DNA from: Cyanophora paradoxa
Lineage: Eukaryota; Glaucocystophyceae; Cyanophorales; Cyanophoraceae
DNA: 64,000 nucleotides
Reading direction: 5' to 3'
Assembly: GCA_004431415.1 (NCBI GenBank)
Contig: QPMI01000100.1
Location: 124,001 to 188,000, forward strand
Part shown: positions 22,401 through 33,592 of the stretch, one piece after another
Layout: the number at the start of each line of letters is the position of its first letter
How positions within the stretch are numbered: the stretch's first letter is position 1
Translations under genes and position numbers: made by a program
The notes under the pieces: model-generated
Told to the model about the DNA's origin: nothing
What the model saw: the letters and a program-made list of their open reading frames with translations, nothing else
The model's database searches: none

Positions 22401-24418
22401 GTGTGCCGCAGCACCCTCTTCTATGAGATTTATGGTTGCTCATTCTCTTCTTCAGACTCCTGATGAGGAGATGAAGAAGATTGTGCTCAAGGTCGTCAAG
22501 CAATGCGTCGGCACAGAGGGTGTTGACCCCGAGTACGTCAAGCAGGAGATTCTGCCCGAGTTCTTCAGGAACTTCTGGGTCCGGCGCATGGCGCTTGACA
22601 AGCGCAACTACAAGCAGCTTGTCGAAACGACGGTGGAGCTCGCGAAGAAGTGCGGGGGCTCCGTCATCATCGGCCGTGTTGTTGAGGACCTCAAGGACGA
22701 GGCAGAGCCATACCGGAAGATGGTCATGGAGACGATCGAGAAGATTGTGGCCGAGCTGGGTGTCTCGGACATCGACCCACGCCTGGAGGAGCTTCTCATC
22801 GATGGTATCCTGTACGCCTTCCAGGAGCAGACATCCGATGACACAACTGTGCTCCTGAATGGTGTGTTAATTTCTTCACTTCTGCGATCGTTCCATGCTC
22901 ATCAAGCTTTTTGCAGGGTTCGGAACTGTCATCAACGCCCTGAACAAGCGGTCGAAGCCGTACCTCCCTCAGATTTGCGGTACCATCAAGTGGCGGTTGA
23001 ACAACAAGTCTGCCAAAGTCCGGCAGCAGGCTGCAGACCTCATTGCTCGTATCGCTGTCGTCATGAAGACCTGCGAGGAAGAGGCACTTATGGGGCATCT
23101 GGGCATTGTGCTCTACGAGTATCTTGGCGAGGAGTACCCCGAGGTGCTGGGCTCCATTCTGGGCGGCTTGAAGGCGATTGTGAACGTGATTGGTATGTCC
23201 AAGATGACTCCTCCGATCAAGGTTTGCAAAACGATCCTAATGTTGATAATCTTGTATTCTTACACGGAACCGCAGGACCTGCTGCCCCGTCTCACCCCGA
23301 TTCTGAAGAATCGGCATGAGAAAGTGCAGGAGAACTGCATCGACCTCGTTGGGCGCATTGCTGATCGTGGTGCTGAGTTCGTGTCTGCACGCGAGTGGTA
23401 TGATCATTCGCATTGCATTTTGCTCTTCAAAGAATGCTTATCGCTTGACAGGATGCGTATCTGCTTCGAGCTCCTTGAGATGCTGAAGGCACACAAGAAG
23501 GGCATCCGCCGTGCCACTGTCAACACGTTCGGCTACATTGCGAAGGCCATCGGTCCTCAGGACGTGCTTGCTACGCTATTGAACAATCTCAAGGTCCAGG
23601 AGCGCCAGAACCGTGTCTGCACAACGGTCGCCATTGCCATCGTCGCTGAGACTTGCTCTCCGTTCACTGTCCTTCCTGCACTCATGAACGAGTACCGTGT
23701 GCCGGAGCTCAATGTGCAGAACGGTGTCCTCAAGGTACGACCCATGCCTGCTCGGATCTGTGGTCTTCGTCTCACCGTCTTTCCAGGCACTTTCTTTCCT
23801 GTTCGAGTACATTGGTGAGATGGGCAAGGACTACATTTATGCTGTCACACCCCTGCTGGAGGATGCGCTCATGGATCGTGACCTTGTCCACCGGCAGACT
23901 GCGTCGACAGTCGTCAAGCGTGCGTTTTCTTGCCTGAAGCTTGGGCATTTTCTCGGTTCTTTTGGTGACGCATTTGCAGACATCGGCCTTGGTGTTGCTG
24001 GCCTTGGATGCGAGGATGCTCTCACGCACCTTCTCAACTTCGTCTTCCCCAACATTTTCGAAACAAGCCCACACGTGATTAATGCCGTCCAAGAGGCTAT
24101 CGAGTCTTGCAGAATCGCACTTGGGCCAACCCGCGTGTTGCAGTACGCTGTTCAGGTGTGGTTTTGTACCCTCCCGTCTTGTCTTCAGCAGCTCACCCTC
24201 GCCTTAGGGCTTGTTCCACCCTGCAAGGCGAGTCCGCGAGGTCTACTGGAAGATCTTCAACAACTTGTACATCGGCTCTCAGGTGTGCATGTGCTTCAGT
24301 ATTCCTCGGGGAATATTCTAATTTTCTGCCCCAGGATGGTTTGGTCCCTGCATATCCCCGGATGGAGGACGACCCGAGAAACTGCTACCAGAGGCCAGAG
24401 ATGGACGTGTTCGTATAG
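19455..24418 (+). CDS. SF3B1: Splicing factor 3B subunit 1 (SAP155/Hsh155)
   Basis: Core U2 snRNP protein that clamps the branch-point helix. The ATG at 19455 gives [18 protein letters not shown]; the stop is TAG at 24416-24418. The N-terminal region has the expected features: [20 protein letters not shown], repeated RWD-type UHM-ligand / TP motifs (KRKRWDQ, NRWDETP, SSWDETP, SRWDETP; 20270-20760), then [20 protein letters not shown] and [15 protein letters not shown]. From about 21270 to the end is the HEAT-repeat superhelix, almost collinear with the animal protein. The region equivalent to the human K700 loop is intact ([19 protein letters not shown], about 22147). Also seen are [53 protein letters not shown] and [19 protein letters not shown]. 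About 17 introns of 40-60 nt interrupt it. Very high conservation makes this a firm call. Confidence 0.97.
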
Positions 24419-24612
24419 ACTATTGTTAGATCCTCCAGCCGTACTATGTATAAGCTAGTCGAGTCGATCTCTGCATGCATGTTGTCGAACTCGTGGTAAA
24501 CTCTCGATCGTGCCTGGGTTCCCCTCCCACACTACTACCCCGCCCGCTCAAGCATGCATGAAGAATGGATATAATATTGCTGGAAAAAAAATATCAACGA
24601 AGCGCTAAAGAG

Positions 24613-25306
24613 TTACACGGGCCGCAAGTTGAGCTAATCGCATGCGAAGTCAAGTTTTGTTGGGAGGGGAATGAACACGAAACTCACCTCACGGACGACT
24701 TCCTTGTACTTTTCTACATCTTTGCGCTTGAGGTAGAGCATGAGACGTCTCCTCTGACTGATAAGCTGCTCCAGACCGTATCTATTGCGTCTGGATTGAG
24801 AAGAAGACGAAGGGGGCCGGGAGCACAAGAACCGCACCGGGTGTGCACGTCCTTCTTATTCGCACGAATGTGACCCATAAGATTCTCGATGCGTGCCGTG
24901 AGAACAGCGACTGGCGCGGCGTGAGCTACGCAATCGCTGGTAGCGGCGGCAGCGTACTCTGCACTTCCGAGCTGCCGGTGTCGCCTGGGCGGCGCTGGAA
25001 CTTCTCCATGAGCTCATGCATGCGGTACTTGATCCTCTGCTTGTTCGACGCGTTCTCAAGTGAATAGACCGCCGCCGCCGCGGGGCCGAGAGCCTCGACC
25101 ATCTCTGGCGTGACTCTGTGCACTAGCGCCGGGCGCTGAGGTGCTGCTGCTGCCGAAGACGACGCAGCAGTCGCATGCATCCGCAAGGCGCCGATCGCTT
25201 GCGCCGCCGCCGTTGACGTAGCGGCGGCGCGGACGCGCCCTGCGCGACGGTCAGCCGGCGCATCGGCGGGGGCGCGGGGGACGCTCTCACCGACAACAGC
25301 GAGCAT
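24613..25306 (-). CDS. rps15: Ribosomal protein uS15, bacterial type, organelle-targeted
   Basis: Small-subunit protein that binds the central domain of 16S-type rRNA. Exons join as MLAVVGESVPRAPADAP, a long Ala/Arg-rich presequence of about 85 residues, then RIKYRMHELMEKFQRRPGDT, GSSEVQ, IAVLTARIENLMGHIRANKK, DVHTRRNRYGLEQLISQRRR, LMLYLKRKDVEKYKEVVRE and LNLRPV before TAA (24613-24615). The DTGSSEVQ start of helix 2 and the SQRRRLMLYLKRKD motif are hallmarks of bacterial S15. Three GT-AG introns were resolved (phases 1, 2 and 0). The presequence lacks the early Phe seen in the predicted plastid proteins here, so a mitochondrial location is slightly favoured. Its tail faces SF3B1, 194 bp away. 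Confidence 0.9.
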
Positions 25307-25527
25307 CCTGGTGATTGAGCCAGGCGCCTCCTCTACGCGCGGAAGATGGCCAGTGCGTCGAGGGGGGTACTAGTACTGGTGAAAGGGGCCCTCGTGGCTG
25401 TACCGGATCGATATCCGGATATCGATCGGAAATAGTTTACGTAAATATAGATTTGCATGCGGCTAGGCTGCACGATCCGCCGCGTATCAGAACGTATGAA
25501 TATATGCCACAGACTCATCACGGCACA

Positions 25528-27586
25528 TCAATGCTTGGGGGCTGGCGCATTGCCGTGGGAGGGCGAGGGGTGGCCCCGCGGGGCACTGACACCAGCATGC
25601 ACGTGGCCATAGTTGCCTTCGGGCTCCATGTAGTCGACCTGCAGAGAGGGGGGTCAAGAGGACTGCGTATTTTTTTGAAATATACAGAGCAAGCAGGATG
25701 ATGACGGACCTCCTGAGGATCAACATCGAGTGGAATCTGATGGCACCATGCACACCTTAGAAAGACATAAACATCACACTACGAGGCCTAAAGGCACCTT
25801 GCTCATCATCCGGTGAAGCGAGTCGGCAACCTTCTGGTTCGACATCATCAGGGCTTGGAACTCTGCAGCAGACGCGCCCCTGAGAGCGGAGGATCATTGT
25901 GACGTTGGGCAAAATTTGGAGTGCATTAAAAACACGTACGCAGAGACTTGCAGCTTCGACTTGAGCTGACGAATCATGGCCTGCGAACCCAAAAAATGCT
26001 CAATTGGAAGCACAAAACCTGACAAAGGATGAACACAAGCGCACCCTGTGCCGCACAGACTGTTCCCGGTGTGAAGCAAGGTGCTGCTCCATCTCAGCCT
26101 TCTCGCGAGTAAATTGCTCTAGCCTGGACTGCGCCTCCAGGTTCTGATTGTAGAGTTCCTGCCAAAGCGTGTAAGCGATAGTTACATGTACAGAGCCAGA
26201 CAGGATATTGCACCATGTTCAGAGTGTCGAGCTCCTGCATCCGGCTAAGATCCTTGCGGTGCTCGTCCTCCATATACGACAGGTGCTGCTCCAGGTATGC
26301 CCTCCGCTAGTCTTGCCGTCAGAAGACAAAACGATTTGAAATACATTGGGACGCACGTCAAGAGCAGCCTTGAGCTTCTCGTGCGCCTCACGCAACAGAA
26401 TCTCGCTCTTCTCCAAGCGATCCTCAAGCTGCTTGTTCTTGATAACGAGATTCTTGTTCGTCTGCAAAATCGTGGGGTCATTGCGCGCAATGCAACAATC
26501 TCAATGCATTTGTCAGCACACCTCCGCATGTGTGGTAGCACTGGCCACACTGCTGATGTACTTCCCTTGATCGGAATCGTTCTCCTGCTGGATCCCTGCA
26601 GAACAGAGTACATTGGACACTGGACCAGGACGTAGAATGGTACTGATGTTCGACTCACCCTTTTTGATTTTCTCCAGCTGAGCGGCCATGTCCTTCTTCT
26701 CCTTCTCCAGCTTCGAAAGCTTGTCGTTCATCTCCTCAGTAAGCTTTTTCATGCTGTTCTGAACAGTCGCCAACTGCTGCTTGAGAACCTCGTTGTTTGC
26801 AGACAGCTCGCGGTTCTTGTCCTGTGACGATAGCATGAGTCCAGATATTCCGAAGAGTCTCATTAACACAACTCATTTAAACTCATACCATGAGATCCTG
26901 CTCCTGCATTTCGCTGAGATCACCAGCCCGTGCATTCTTCTCACGCTCGTCAAGAGTTGCCTTCAGCCTTGCTGCCTCGCTGCTCTTCTCCGCCAGCTGA
27001 CGGGTGAGCTCGTCGATCTGGAGGGGGTCAACATAATTTTTAAATCAGGAAGAGCAACTCCAAACGAATACCCGAACGCTGAAGGCAGCATTGTGGTTCT
27101 TGAAACTGTCAAGCTCGGAGTACAGCTTTCTTTTCTCAACTTGGAAAGCATTGTTGTCCTGTGTGAGCCTCGCATTGTCCTGCTCCAGCCTGCGGAGCTT
27201 CCCATCGGTCGCCGTCAACTTGTCGAGCTCCGCCTTGAGAAGCTTGTTCTGTTGTTGAAAGTTAGAAGAAGAGGTGCAGAGAAACCTGTCCAGACACCGC
27301 ACCTCCTGTGCAACCTGAACGAGTTCCGAGATTACCTTCTTCTTGTCGTCTTCCATATTCCGCTTCATGGTCTGCAGCTGGCGGCGTGCCTCGTTGCGCT
27401 CGTCTGTCAGCTGCTGCATCGCGTACTGGGCTGCGAGAGCCTCCTCCTGGAGAGAATCCATCTTCGCCTGCATAGCCTGCAAGAGAATGCGATCAAATCA
27501 GGATGAGTCAATGATCTAGCTAACGATCGGCCGCTGACCGAGAGCTGCTCCTTCATCTGGAGCTCGAAGTGGCTGGACTTCACCAT
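25528..27586 (-). CDS. Long coiled-coil protein, family unknown
   Basis: About 430-480 residues over at least ten exons, almost all predicted coiled coil rich in Glu, Lys, Gln and Leu. Segments in order: MVKSSHFELQMKEQLS (ATG at 27584-27586), AMQAKMDSLQEEALAAQYAM, MQQLTDERNEARRQLQTMKR, NKLLKAELDKLTATDGKLRR, DELTRQLAEKSSEAARLKAT, NRELSANNEVLKQQLATVQN, KLSKLEKEKKDMAAQLEKIK, NKNLVIKNKQLEDRLEKSEI, SRLEQFTREKAEMEQHLASH. The end is AEFQALMMSNQKVADSLHRM, MSK, IPLDVDPQE and VDYMEPEGNYGHVHAG with a His/Pro tail, stop TGA at 25528-25530. Polar heptads with no globular domain suggest a structural, centrosomal or ciliary scaffold, but this is not demonstrated. An extra 5' exon around 27610-27720 is possible. 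Confidence 0.7.
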
Positions 27587-28592
27587 TCCGCCAGGTGCAT
27601 CGTTCTCTGCTCCGCATCTCTGAAAACTTCTATAGGGGGCCAGATATACAAACCCCCACACCTTTCGACGACGCGTTGCCGCCAGCGCCGCCGCGCTCCC
27701 GCCTGCGAACAGCGTCAGCACAGCAGAGTGACGCTGTGGTCTGGGAACACACAGGAACCGGAGCTCAAGCTCAAGAAAGTAGCTGCGTGAGCGCAGAGAG
27801 GCCGAAGCTAGTCAGCGAGACGCCCCGGGCCCACTCGAACAGGCACGTACATCTGCTGTCTGCGGGCTCGGCGTCAGGAGTGCGGACAACGGCTACGTGG
27901 AAGGGAGAGACTCACTGTAGGTTGTAGATGTCTGCGGAGGCCGGAGACGAGCGCAGGTTGCCGCGGTTAGCCTAGCCGCTTAGCGCAGGCACAGAGCACG
28001 CACACTGCTTCTCCAGGTCCTCCTCGCCGCCTCGGCCTCCATGCGGCGGCAGATTCACGCTCTTCCGCGCTCCGGTCGCCGTTCCCGCCCTCGCGAGCAT
28101 CGCTTGTCCGACGGTCGTTGACAACTTCAAATACGGGGGGGGGGGGCGGGCCAGGGGGGGTAGACCTTCCCACCTCGACGAACTGCAGCTAGCCGCTGAG
28201 CTATATAGCTGGCGCTAGCGCTAGCTATAGAGCTAGCTAGCGCTGCAGCTGCGCTAGCGTTGCAGCTGCGCTAGCGCTAGCTAGCGCTGCGACTGCCCCA
28301 GACTCTCTACCGTACTACGGTAGTACGTTCGATTCTCCGAGGCTCACCGTACTACGGTAGTGCCCGGCGGCCACGGTGGCACACGCGTACGGCCGCGGCG
28401 TGCACATATGCATGCACGTGGCCGGCCCCGGGCCCCGGGCTCATTAAGTCATACTATGGTAGCTACGTACGCATTCAATAAAAAGGCACTGCGGCAGTCG
28501 CTGAGCGCGGGCGGGCGCGGGTCCGAGCAAGGGAACCTCGGCCCCGGCGCGCGCGCGGAGTCGGGGCGCGAACATAGGGCGCCGGCGCGCGG
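27587..28592. other. Intergenic region with G-run and palindromic repeat
   Basis: No supported exon. Around 28132-28160 lies a long G-run followed by another. At 28190-28290 there is a strikingly repetitive tract of GCTAGC, AGCGCT, CTGCAG and GCAGCTGC words, followed by two ACCGTACTACGGTAGT-type inverted repeats (about 28306-28330 and 28343-28362). Confidence 0.5.
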
Positions 28593-31500
28593 CTAGCAGG
28601 AGTGGAGCTCGGAGGCGAGGGGCGCGAGACGGAGGGCGGCGCGCTGCTCGAGAAGGGCCGCGCGGTCGGCCGCGCCGGGGACGGGCAGCCGGCAGACGGC
28701 GAAGGCGTAGGGGAGGCGGGAGAACTCGGCCTTCGCGGGGCCGGAGGCCGCGCCGAACTGGTCGGCGGCGGAGCCGAGGGGCGCGCCGGCGAGGGATGAG
28801 GAGGAGGCGGAGGCGGGGGCGGAGCGCGAGCAAGCATCGAGGACGGCGGAGCGCGGGGCGTCGGCGGGGAGGGAGCCGGCGGGGAGGGGCACGACTGGGA
28901 GGGAGTAGGTCGCGTTGGCCTTCAGGCGGCGCTGGCCGAGTAGGCGCCCCAGGTCCTCGGGGAGGGCGACCGCGGGCTCAAGGGGGAGGACCCACTCGCC
29001 GGCCGCCGCGCGGACCGCCGCCTCGCGGGCGCGAGCCTCGTCCACGGGGCCGGCGAGGCGGACGAAGCGGACGGGGAGGGAGGAGGGGAGGACGAGCCCG
29101 GCGATGGCGTCGGGTCCCGGGGCGACGGCGAGGACCAGCTCGGCGGCGACGCCGTGCCGGGAGACAAGGGCGTCCAGGTGGTCCGCGAAGGCCTGCAGCG
29201 GGTTCAGAGAACGAAGGAGGGCGCGCTGGCGGGCGCCCGCACCTGAAGGGCAGCGGAGTCGACGCCGGGCAGGGCGGCGGCGGCGAAGGAGACGTAAGGG
29301 GCCGCGCCGCCGCAGGAAGGGCGCGCCGGCGCCGCGGGGGCTTTCGGCACGAGGGGGAAGCGGTACCCCACCGCCTCGAGGTCCTGCGCGCGATCCTCAG
29401 CGGGAGAAGGCGACGGGGTACCGCTCGAGTCTATTTTTAGAAGGAGAGCGCGGGGTACCGCGGCGAAGGAGCGGGTGATGTTGGCGTCGAGCTCGCTCCA
29501 GTGCTTGCGGGCAAGGAGGGCGTCCCCCAGCTCGACCATCATCGCCTTGACGCTCCCCGCCGCCTTCTCCGAGGGCTCCCAGCCCCGCAGGAACTCAACG
29601 AGCTTCCCTGCGCGTGACGGCGGCGGCTGAGCCTTTGGGGAGGGGGGGGGAGGGGAGCTGAAAGGGGGGTACCGGCCTCGAGGTAGAGCTGCATCTCCTC
29701 CTCGAAGTCGTGGAGGTAGCTGTGCGGGTTGCGGACCTGCACGGGCTCAGCCTTCCATCCAGGCCCCTCCCCTTCCCTTTCTAATTCCCTTCGGTCGAAC
29801 CCTAAAACTAAGGGAGGGGCATTATCTTTCCCACATGCGTTCCCCTTCATAGAATGTTCAGCCTTCGGGAAGGGCCGGGAGGGGCACCTGCACGGCGGTG
29901 GCGTGCCCAAAGGCGAGGCGGGCGCCGAGGCGCCAGAGGATCGCCTGCGCCACGTAGCCGCGCCAGATGTCCGAGACGCGCCTGCAGGGGGTACATGCTC
30001 AGAATTAGGGGGTACAGGCAGGAAGACGCGTGTGTGTTCGATTGGATAAACGCGCCAGTTGACGGAGGTGGGCATCCAGAGGCCCCAGAAGGCCTGGTAC
30101 AGCGTCACCGTGTTCTGCGTGTTGTACGGCTGCAGGGCGGTAAGATATCTCAGATATTGCATATTGCATCGTTTCGTAAGAACGCGTTTAAAAGCAAGAA
30201 TCCCCCGTCCCGCGCACCACCATGAGGCCGCGGCGGACGGCGACTGGGTCGCGCTTGGCGAAGTGGATGTGGCCCACGAGCTTGGGCTTCACCAGGCGGA
30301 AGACGGCGTCCAGGTCCGGGTCCGCGTCCGCGAGGTACTGCTGGACGGGTACAGAGACCTGGCGGGGGGGTACATGATTAAGGCGGGGTGATGGGGAGGT
30401 AGAGGAAGGAGGAGGTAGGGGCACCCTGGGGGCGCCCGGGGCGTGCAGGGGGGCCGAGCGGCGCGTGCAGGTGAGGTCCTGCGTGCCGAGGTGCTGCAGG
30501 GGGTACCCCCGCGGCCAGATGTCCCGGTGTCCGAAGTACGCGTACGGGTTTACGACGGGCTGGTGGGGGGATCGAGTCAGGGCCGGCGGCGGCGGCGGCG
30601 CGAGAAAGCAGGGAGGGGGGTACGCGCGCGCCTGGGCGTCGGGGCCGGCGGGGTTGCAGGGCTCGAGGGTCGCGACGTGCGCGGTCTCCTCGATGACGGG
30701 CACGTGGTCCTGCGAAGAGGATCGGATCAGATTGGGGGGTACAAACACGAAGATTCGAAACGGCGGGCCTGGAGGAGCGCGTTGTCGTCGTCGGTCTCGT
30801 AGACGACTGTGGCGCCGCGCTCGATGGCGTACAGGTAGCCGACGTTCTTGCGCATGTACGTGTTCCACGGGAGAAGCTTCCGCGTCGCGTAGGGGAGCTT
30901 CTCCTGGTCCTCCACGGAGAGGAAGTGGACGTTGGGGTACTCGGGCAGCGACCAGTTCTTCGGCGTCTTCTTGTCCGCGACGACCACGATCTGCGCGCGG
31001 CGCGGCGGGGCGCGGCGTCGTCTCGCAGGTCGGAAGGGAGGGGAGGGGTGGGACGGGGAGTGCCCGCCTGCCAGCCGGGTACGGCCGCGACCTTCCGGAC
31101 GTCGTCCGTCGGCGGGTTGATCGTGGTAATGATCGCCCAGGGCACTGCGGCGGCGCCGTGAGCGCCCGCTGGCCAGCCCACGCGGCGCGGCGGGCCTCAC
31201 CGAAGTAGCTAAGCTTTCCGTAGCCCGAGGGGCCGGAGCCCTGGCCGCCGACTTGCACGTCGACGTCGATGTTCGCTCCCTTGCCGGCCTCCAGGTGGCA
31301 AGCGATCTCGCGGTGCGGGACCGTCACGGTGGCGTCCGTGCACTTCTTCCCGCCGACGGTCACGTCCACGGGGGTGCCCACAGCGCCGAAGTTCTCTCCG
31401 CGGATCGTGATGTGGCCGCCGACCGGAGGCGCGAACGACGTGCTGTGCACGACGGGCGCTGCCGGCGGCCGCTTAGCTAAGCGGGCGGGCTGCGCGGGAA

Positions 31501-31894
31501 GGGCGATCGGGCCGGGCACCATCGTACGCGAACGCGCCCTTCGCCACGTGCTTCGCGCCGCTCTCGATGTCCTGTATCACGACATCGAGGCCCGCGCCGA
31601 CGCCCTCGCCGATGGTGCACGACAGCTCAGCGCCGGGAACTACTGCGTAGGGATGCAGGCACGGGGCGCCTCCGACGGTGACGCGCACGGCCGACTTGGA
31701 GGTCAGCCCCTCGAAAATGCCAGTCACGAAGACGCGCCCGCCCGTCGTCGGGGCGCTGTTGAGGGCGCCCAGCGCTGCGCGCCCGGCAGTCAGCGCTAAG
31801 GGTCGGAAGCGAAGCAAACGGCACCAATGAGGCATTTACCGACGTGCGCGAGCGCTAGGATGCCCAGGAGGGCAGCGCCCCGCGAGGACCTCAT
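28593..31894 (-). CDS. IPT/TIG-DUF288 fusion protein (STELLO-like glycosyltransferase)
   Basis: Start MRSSRGAALLGILALAHV (ATG at 31892-31894) is a probable signal peptide or anchor. Next come two IPT/TIG-like beta-sandwich domains (TTGGRVFVTGIFEGLTSKSA, about 31750; GGHITIRGENFGAVGTPVDV, about 31410). From about 31160 to 29690 the DUF288 domain follows: WAIITTINPPTDDV, IVVVADKKTPKNW, ATRKLLPWNTYMRKNVGYLY, AIERGATVVYETDDDNALL with a DxD-like acidic cluster, VVNPYAYFGHRDIWPRGYPL, PDLDAVFRLVKPK, APYNTQNTVTLYQAFWGLW, SDIWRGYVAQAILWRL. The C-terminal 300 or so residues (to TAG at 28593-28595) are Ala-rich and unrecognised. DUF288 includes Arabidopsis STELLO proteins, Golgi glycosyltransferase-like partners of cellulose synthase. 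Several introns begin GTACCCC. It is divergent from PDCD2 by only 75 bp. Confidence 0.82.
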
Positions 31895-31969
31895 CGCCAA
31901 AATACTGTATCCGGCTGGTGCGGCGGCGGCGGCCTAGCTCGAGCGATCTGAGGCTTGCAGTGCCGCGCC
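31895..31969. promoter_or_regulatory. 75-bp bidirectional promoter between the DUF288 gene and PDCD2
   Basis: The two divergent ATGs are 75 bp apart, so both 5'UTRs and any core promoter must fit in or overlap the neighbouring coding sequence. The stretch is GGC/GCC-rich with no obvious TATA box. Confidence 0.55.
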
Positions 31970-33531
31970 ATGGCTGCTGAAGATTCCGTTGTTCTCGGCT
32001 TCGTGAGCAGCGAGATCGAGGAGGACAGCGACGCGTACGAGTCGAAGTTCGGCGGCTGGCCGGTGCGCGCTCGCGCGCTCACGTTTAGCTGAGCGCTAGT
32101 GCAGAGCGTTTCTCTCGCGCCGGCTCATCGGTGTGCACGGCGCAGATCTGGCTCGGGCCAGCGCCCGCAGAGGGCGACGTGCGGTGCGGCGAGTGCGGCG
32201 GCCCCACGTTCCTTGTGGTACAGGCGTACGCGCCGCTGGCTCCGGCGCGCGCTCACCAGCGCGCCCTGCACGTCTTCTGCTGCCCGAAGCCGAAGTGCAG
32301 CGGGTCCTCCCGCGGGTGCGATTCGCCGCGCGCGTGCGCGCCGCGTCGCGGCTGAGCCGCCGCAGATGGAAGGCGTTGCGCTCGCAGGAAGGCGCAAGCG
32401 CCTCCGCGCTGGCCGCGGAGGCGGCCGAGAAGAAGAAGCCTCCCCCGCCGGAGCCGGTCCCGATGGCGCCGAGCGAGCCCGCCAAGGCCGTAGGCGAGTT
32501 CGGAGAGGCGATGTGGGACGACGTGCCAGAGGAGGGCTCGGCGTGGTGTCCCAGCACCGCAGCGCCCGTCCCGACCGCCGGCGCGCGCGCCCCGCGCGAG
32601 CCGCCGTCTCTCGCGCGCGTTCCCGGCTTACCTTGCGCCTCAGATCTCGACGAGCTGATCCGGATGCGGGAGCTGGCGCTAGAGGAGAAGGCTGCGAGGC
32701 CGAAGGCATCCGCCCCGCCCAAGTCCCAGCAGCGCTCCTCGCAAGGGCCCGATGCGACCGCCGCCGCGCGGCCCAAGCCCCAGCACGAGCGTGCGCCGCC
32801 GAAGAACAAAACAAACGATGCGGCGCCTGCTGAGCGGCGCGGCAGAGACGCGGTGGGGCGTGCACCTGGCGCCTCACTACATGGAGGTGGACTACGAGCC
32901 CCCCGCGGAGGCGGAGGCGCCGCCGGAGGCCGAGCTGGCGCACGCGCGCGAGCTCTACGAGGAGTACAGGAGGCGGGAGGCGGCGGGGGACGAGGGACCC
33001 GGTACCCCCACGGGGGCCGAGGGCGGGGGCGGGGGCGACCCGGAGGGGTACGAGCGGGCGGAGGGCGAGCAGAGGGCGATGCTTCGGTTCCAGAAACGGA
33101 TGGGGCGGAGCCCGGAGCAGGCCCTCCGGTACCTGAGCGGGACCGCGGCGCCCCTCTGGGCGAGCGGGCCCGTTCCGCCCCCAGAGGCCGTCCCCGCCTG
33201 CGAGCGCTGCGGCGGGCCGCGGCGGGCCGAGCTGCAGCTCGTACCCCCCCTGCTCCTGCACCTCAACGCCCTCGCCTCCGCCCTCGAGCCGCCCCCCGCC
33301 GCCGCCTCCTCCTCTTCTTCTTCTCCCGAGGGGAGCCCGAACCCGACGGCGCTTCTGGAGGATGGGATGGACTGGGGCACCGTAACGGGTGCGGCCCGAC
33401 CCGCGCCCGGCACCCCGGCCCGTTCCCGCTGCTGACGCGCGCGCGTTCTCGCAGTCTTTTCGTGCGCCGCGAGCTGCGGGGACGATGCGGGGTCCCACCC
33501 TGAGTTCGTCTTCGTGCAGCCGCCCCTATAA
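31970..33531 (+). CDS. PDCD2: PDCD2 / Zfrp8 family protein
   Basis: Chaperone-like factor for 40S ribosomal protein uS5 in animals and yeast (the Tsr4 family). Exon 1 gives MAAEDSVVLGFVSSEIEEDS, DAYESKFGGWP. After an intron comes IWLGPAPAEGDVRCGECGGP, TFLVVQAYAPL, ALHVFCCPKPKC and, across an intron at about 32318-32365, GWKALRSQ: the N-terminal MYND-like zinc module with its CGxCG, FCC and GWKxxRSQ signatures. An Ala/Pro/Glu linker follows. The PDCD2_C domain is at about 33065-33531: MLRFQKRMGRSPEQALRYLS, PACERCGGPRRAELQLVPPL, MDWGTV, then SCAASC and PEFVFVQPPL before TAA 33529-33531. The stretch at 33000-33050 (GTPTGAEGGGGG) may be a retained intron opening GTACCCCC. Its tail faces the DUF2237 gene, 61 bp away. 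Confidence 0.88.
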
Positions 33532-33592
33532 CACTCAGCTCTAGAATTGTTTTTAATCGACGCGTTAATATTAATACAGTACAGTGAGTGTT

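Noticed and set aside
27600-27721. Additional 5' exon of the coiled-coil gene
   Set aside because: An open stretch and possible splice sites exist, but the apparent start is GTG and the encoded Ala/Arg sequence has no supporting feature; left as a possibility only.
28796-29478. Plus-strand Arg/Gly-rich open frames
   Set aside because: They are antisense to the C-terminal exons of the DUF288 gene, with no splice continuity and no recognisable domain.
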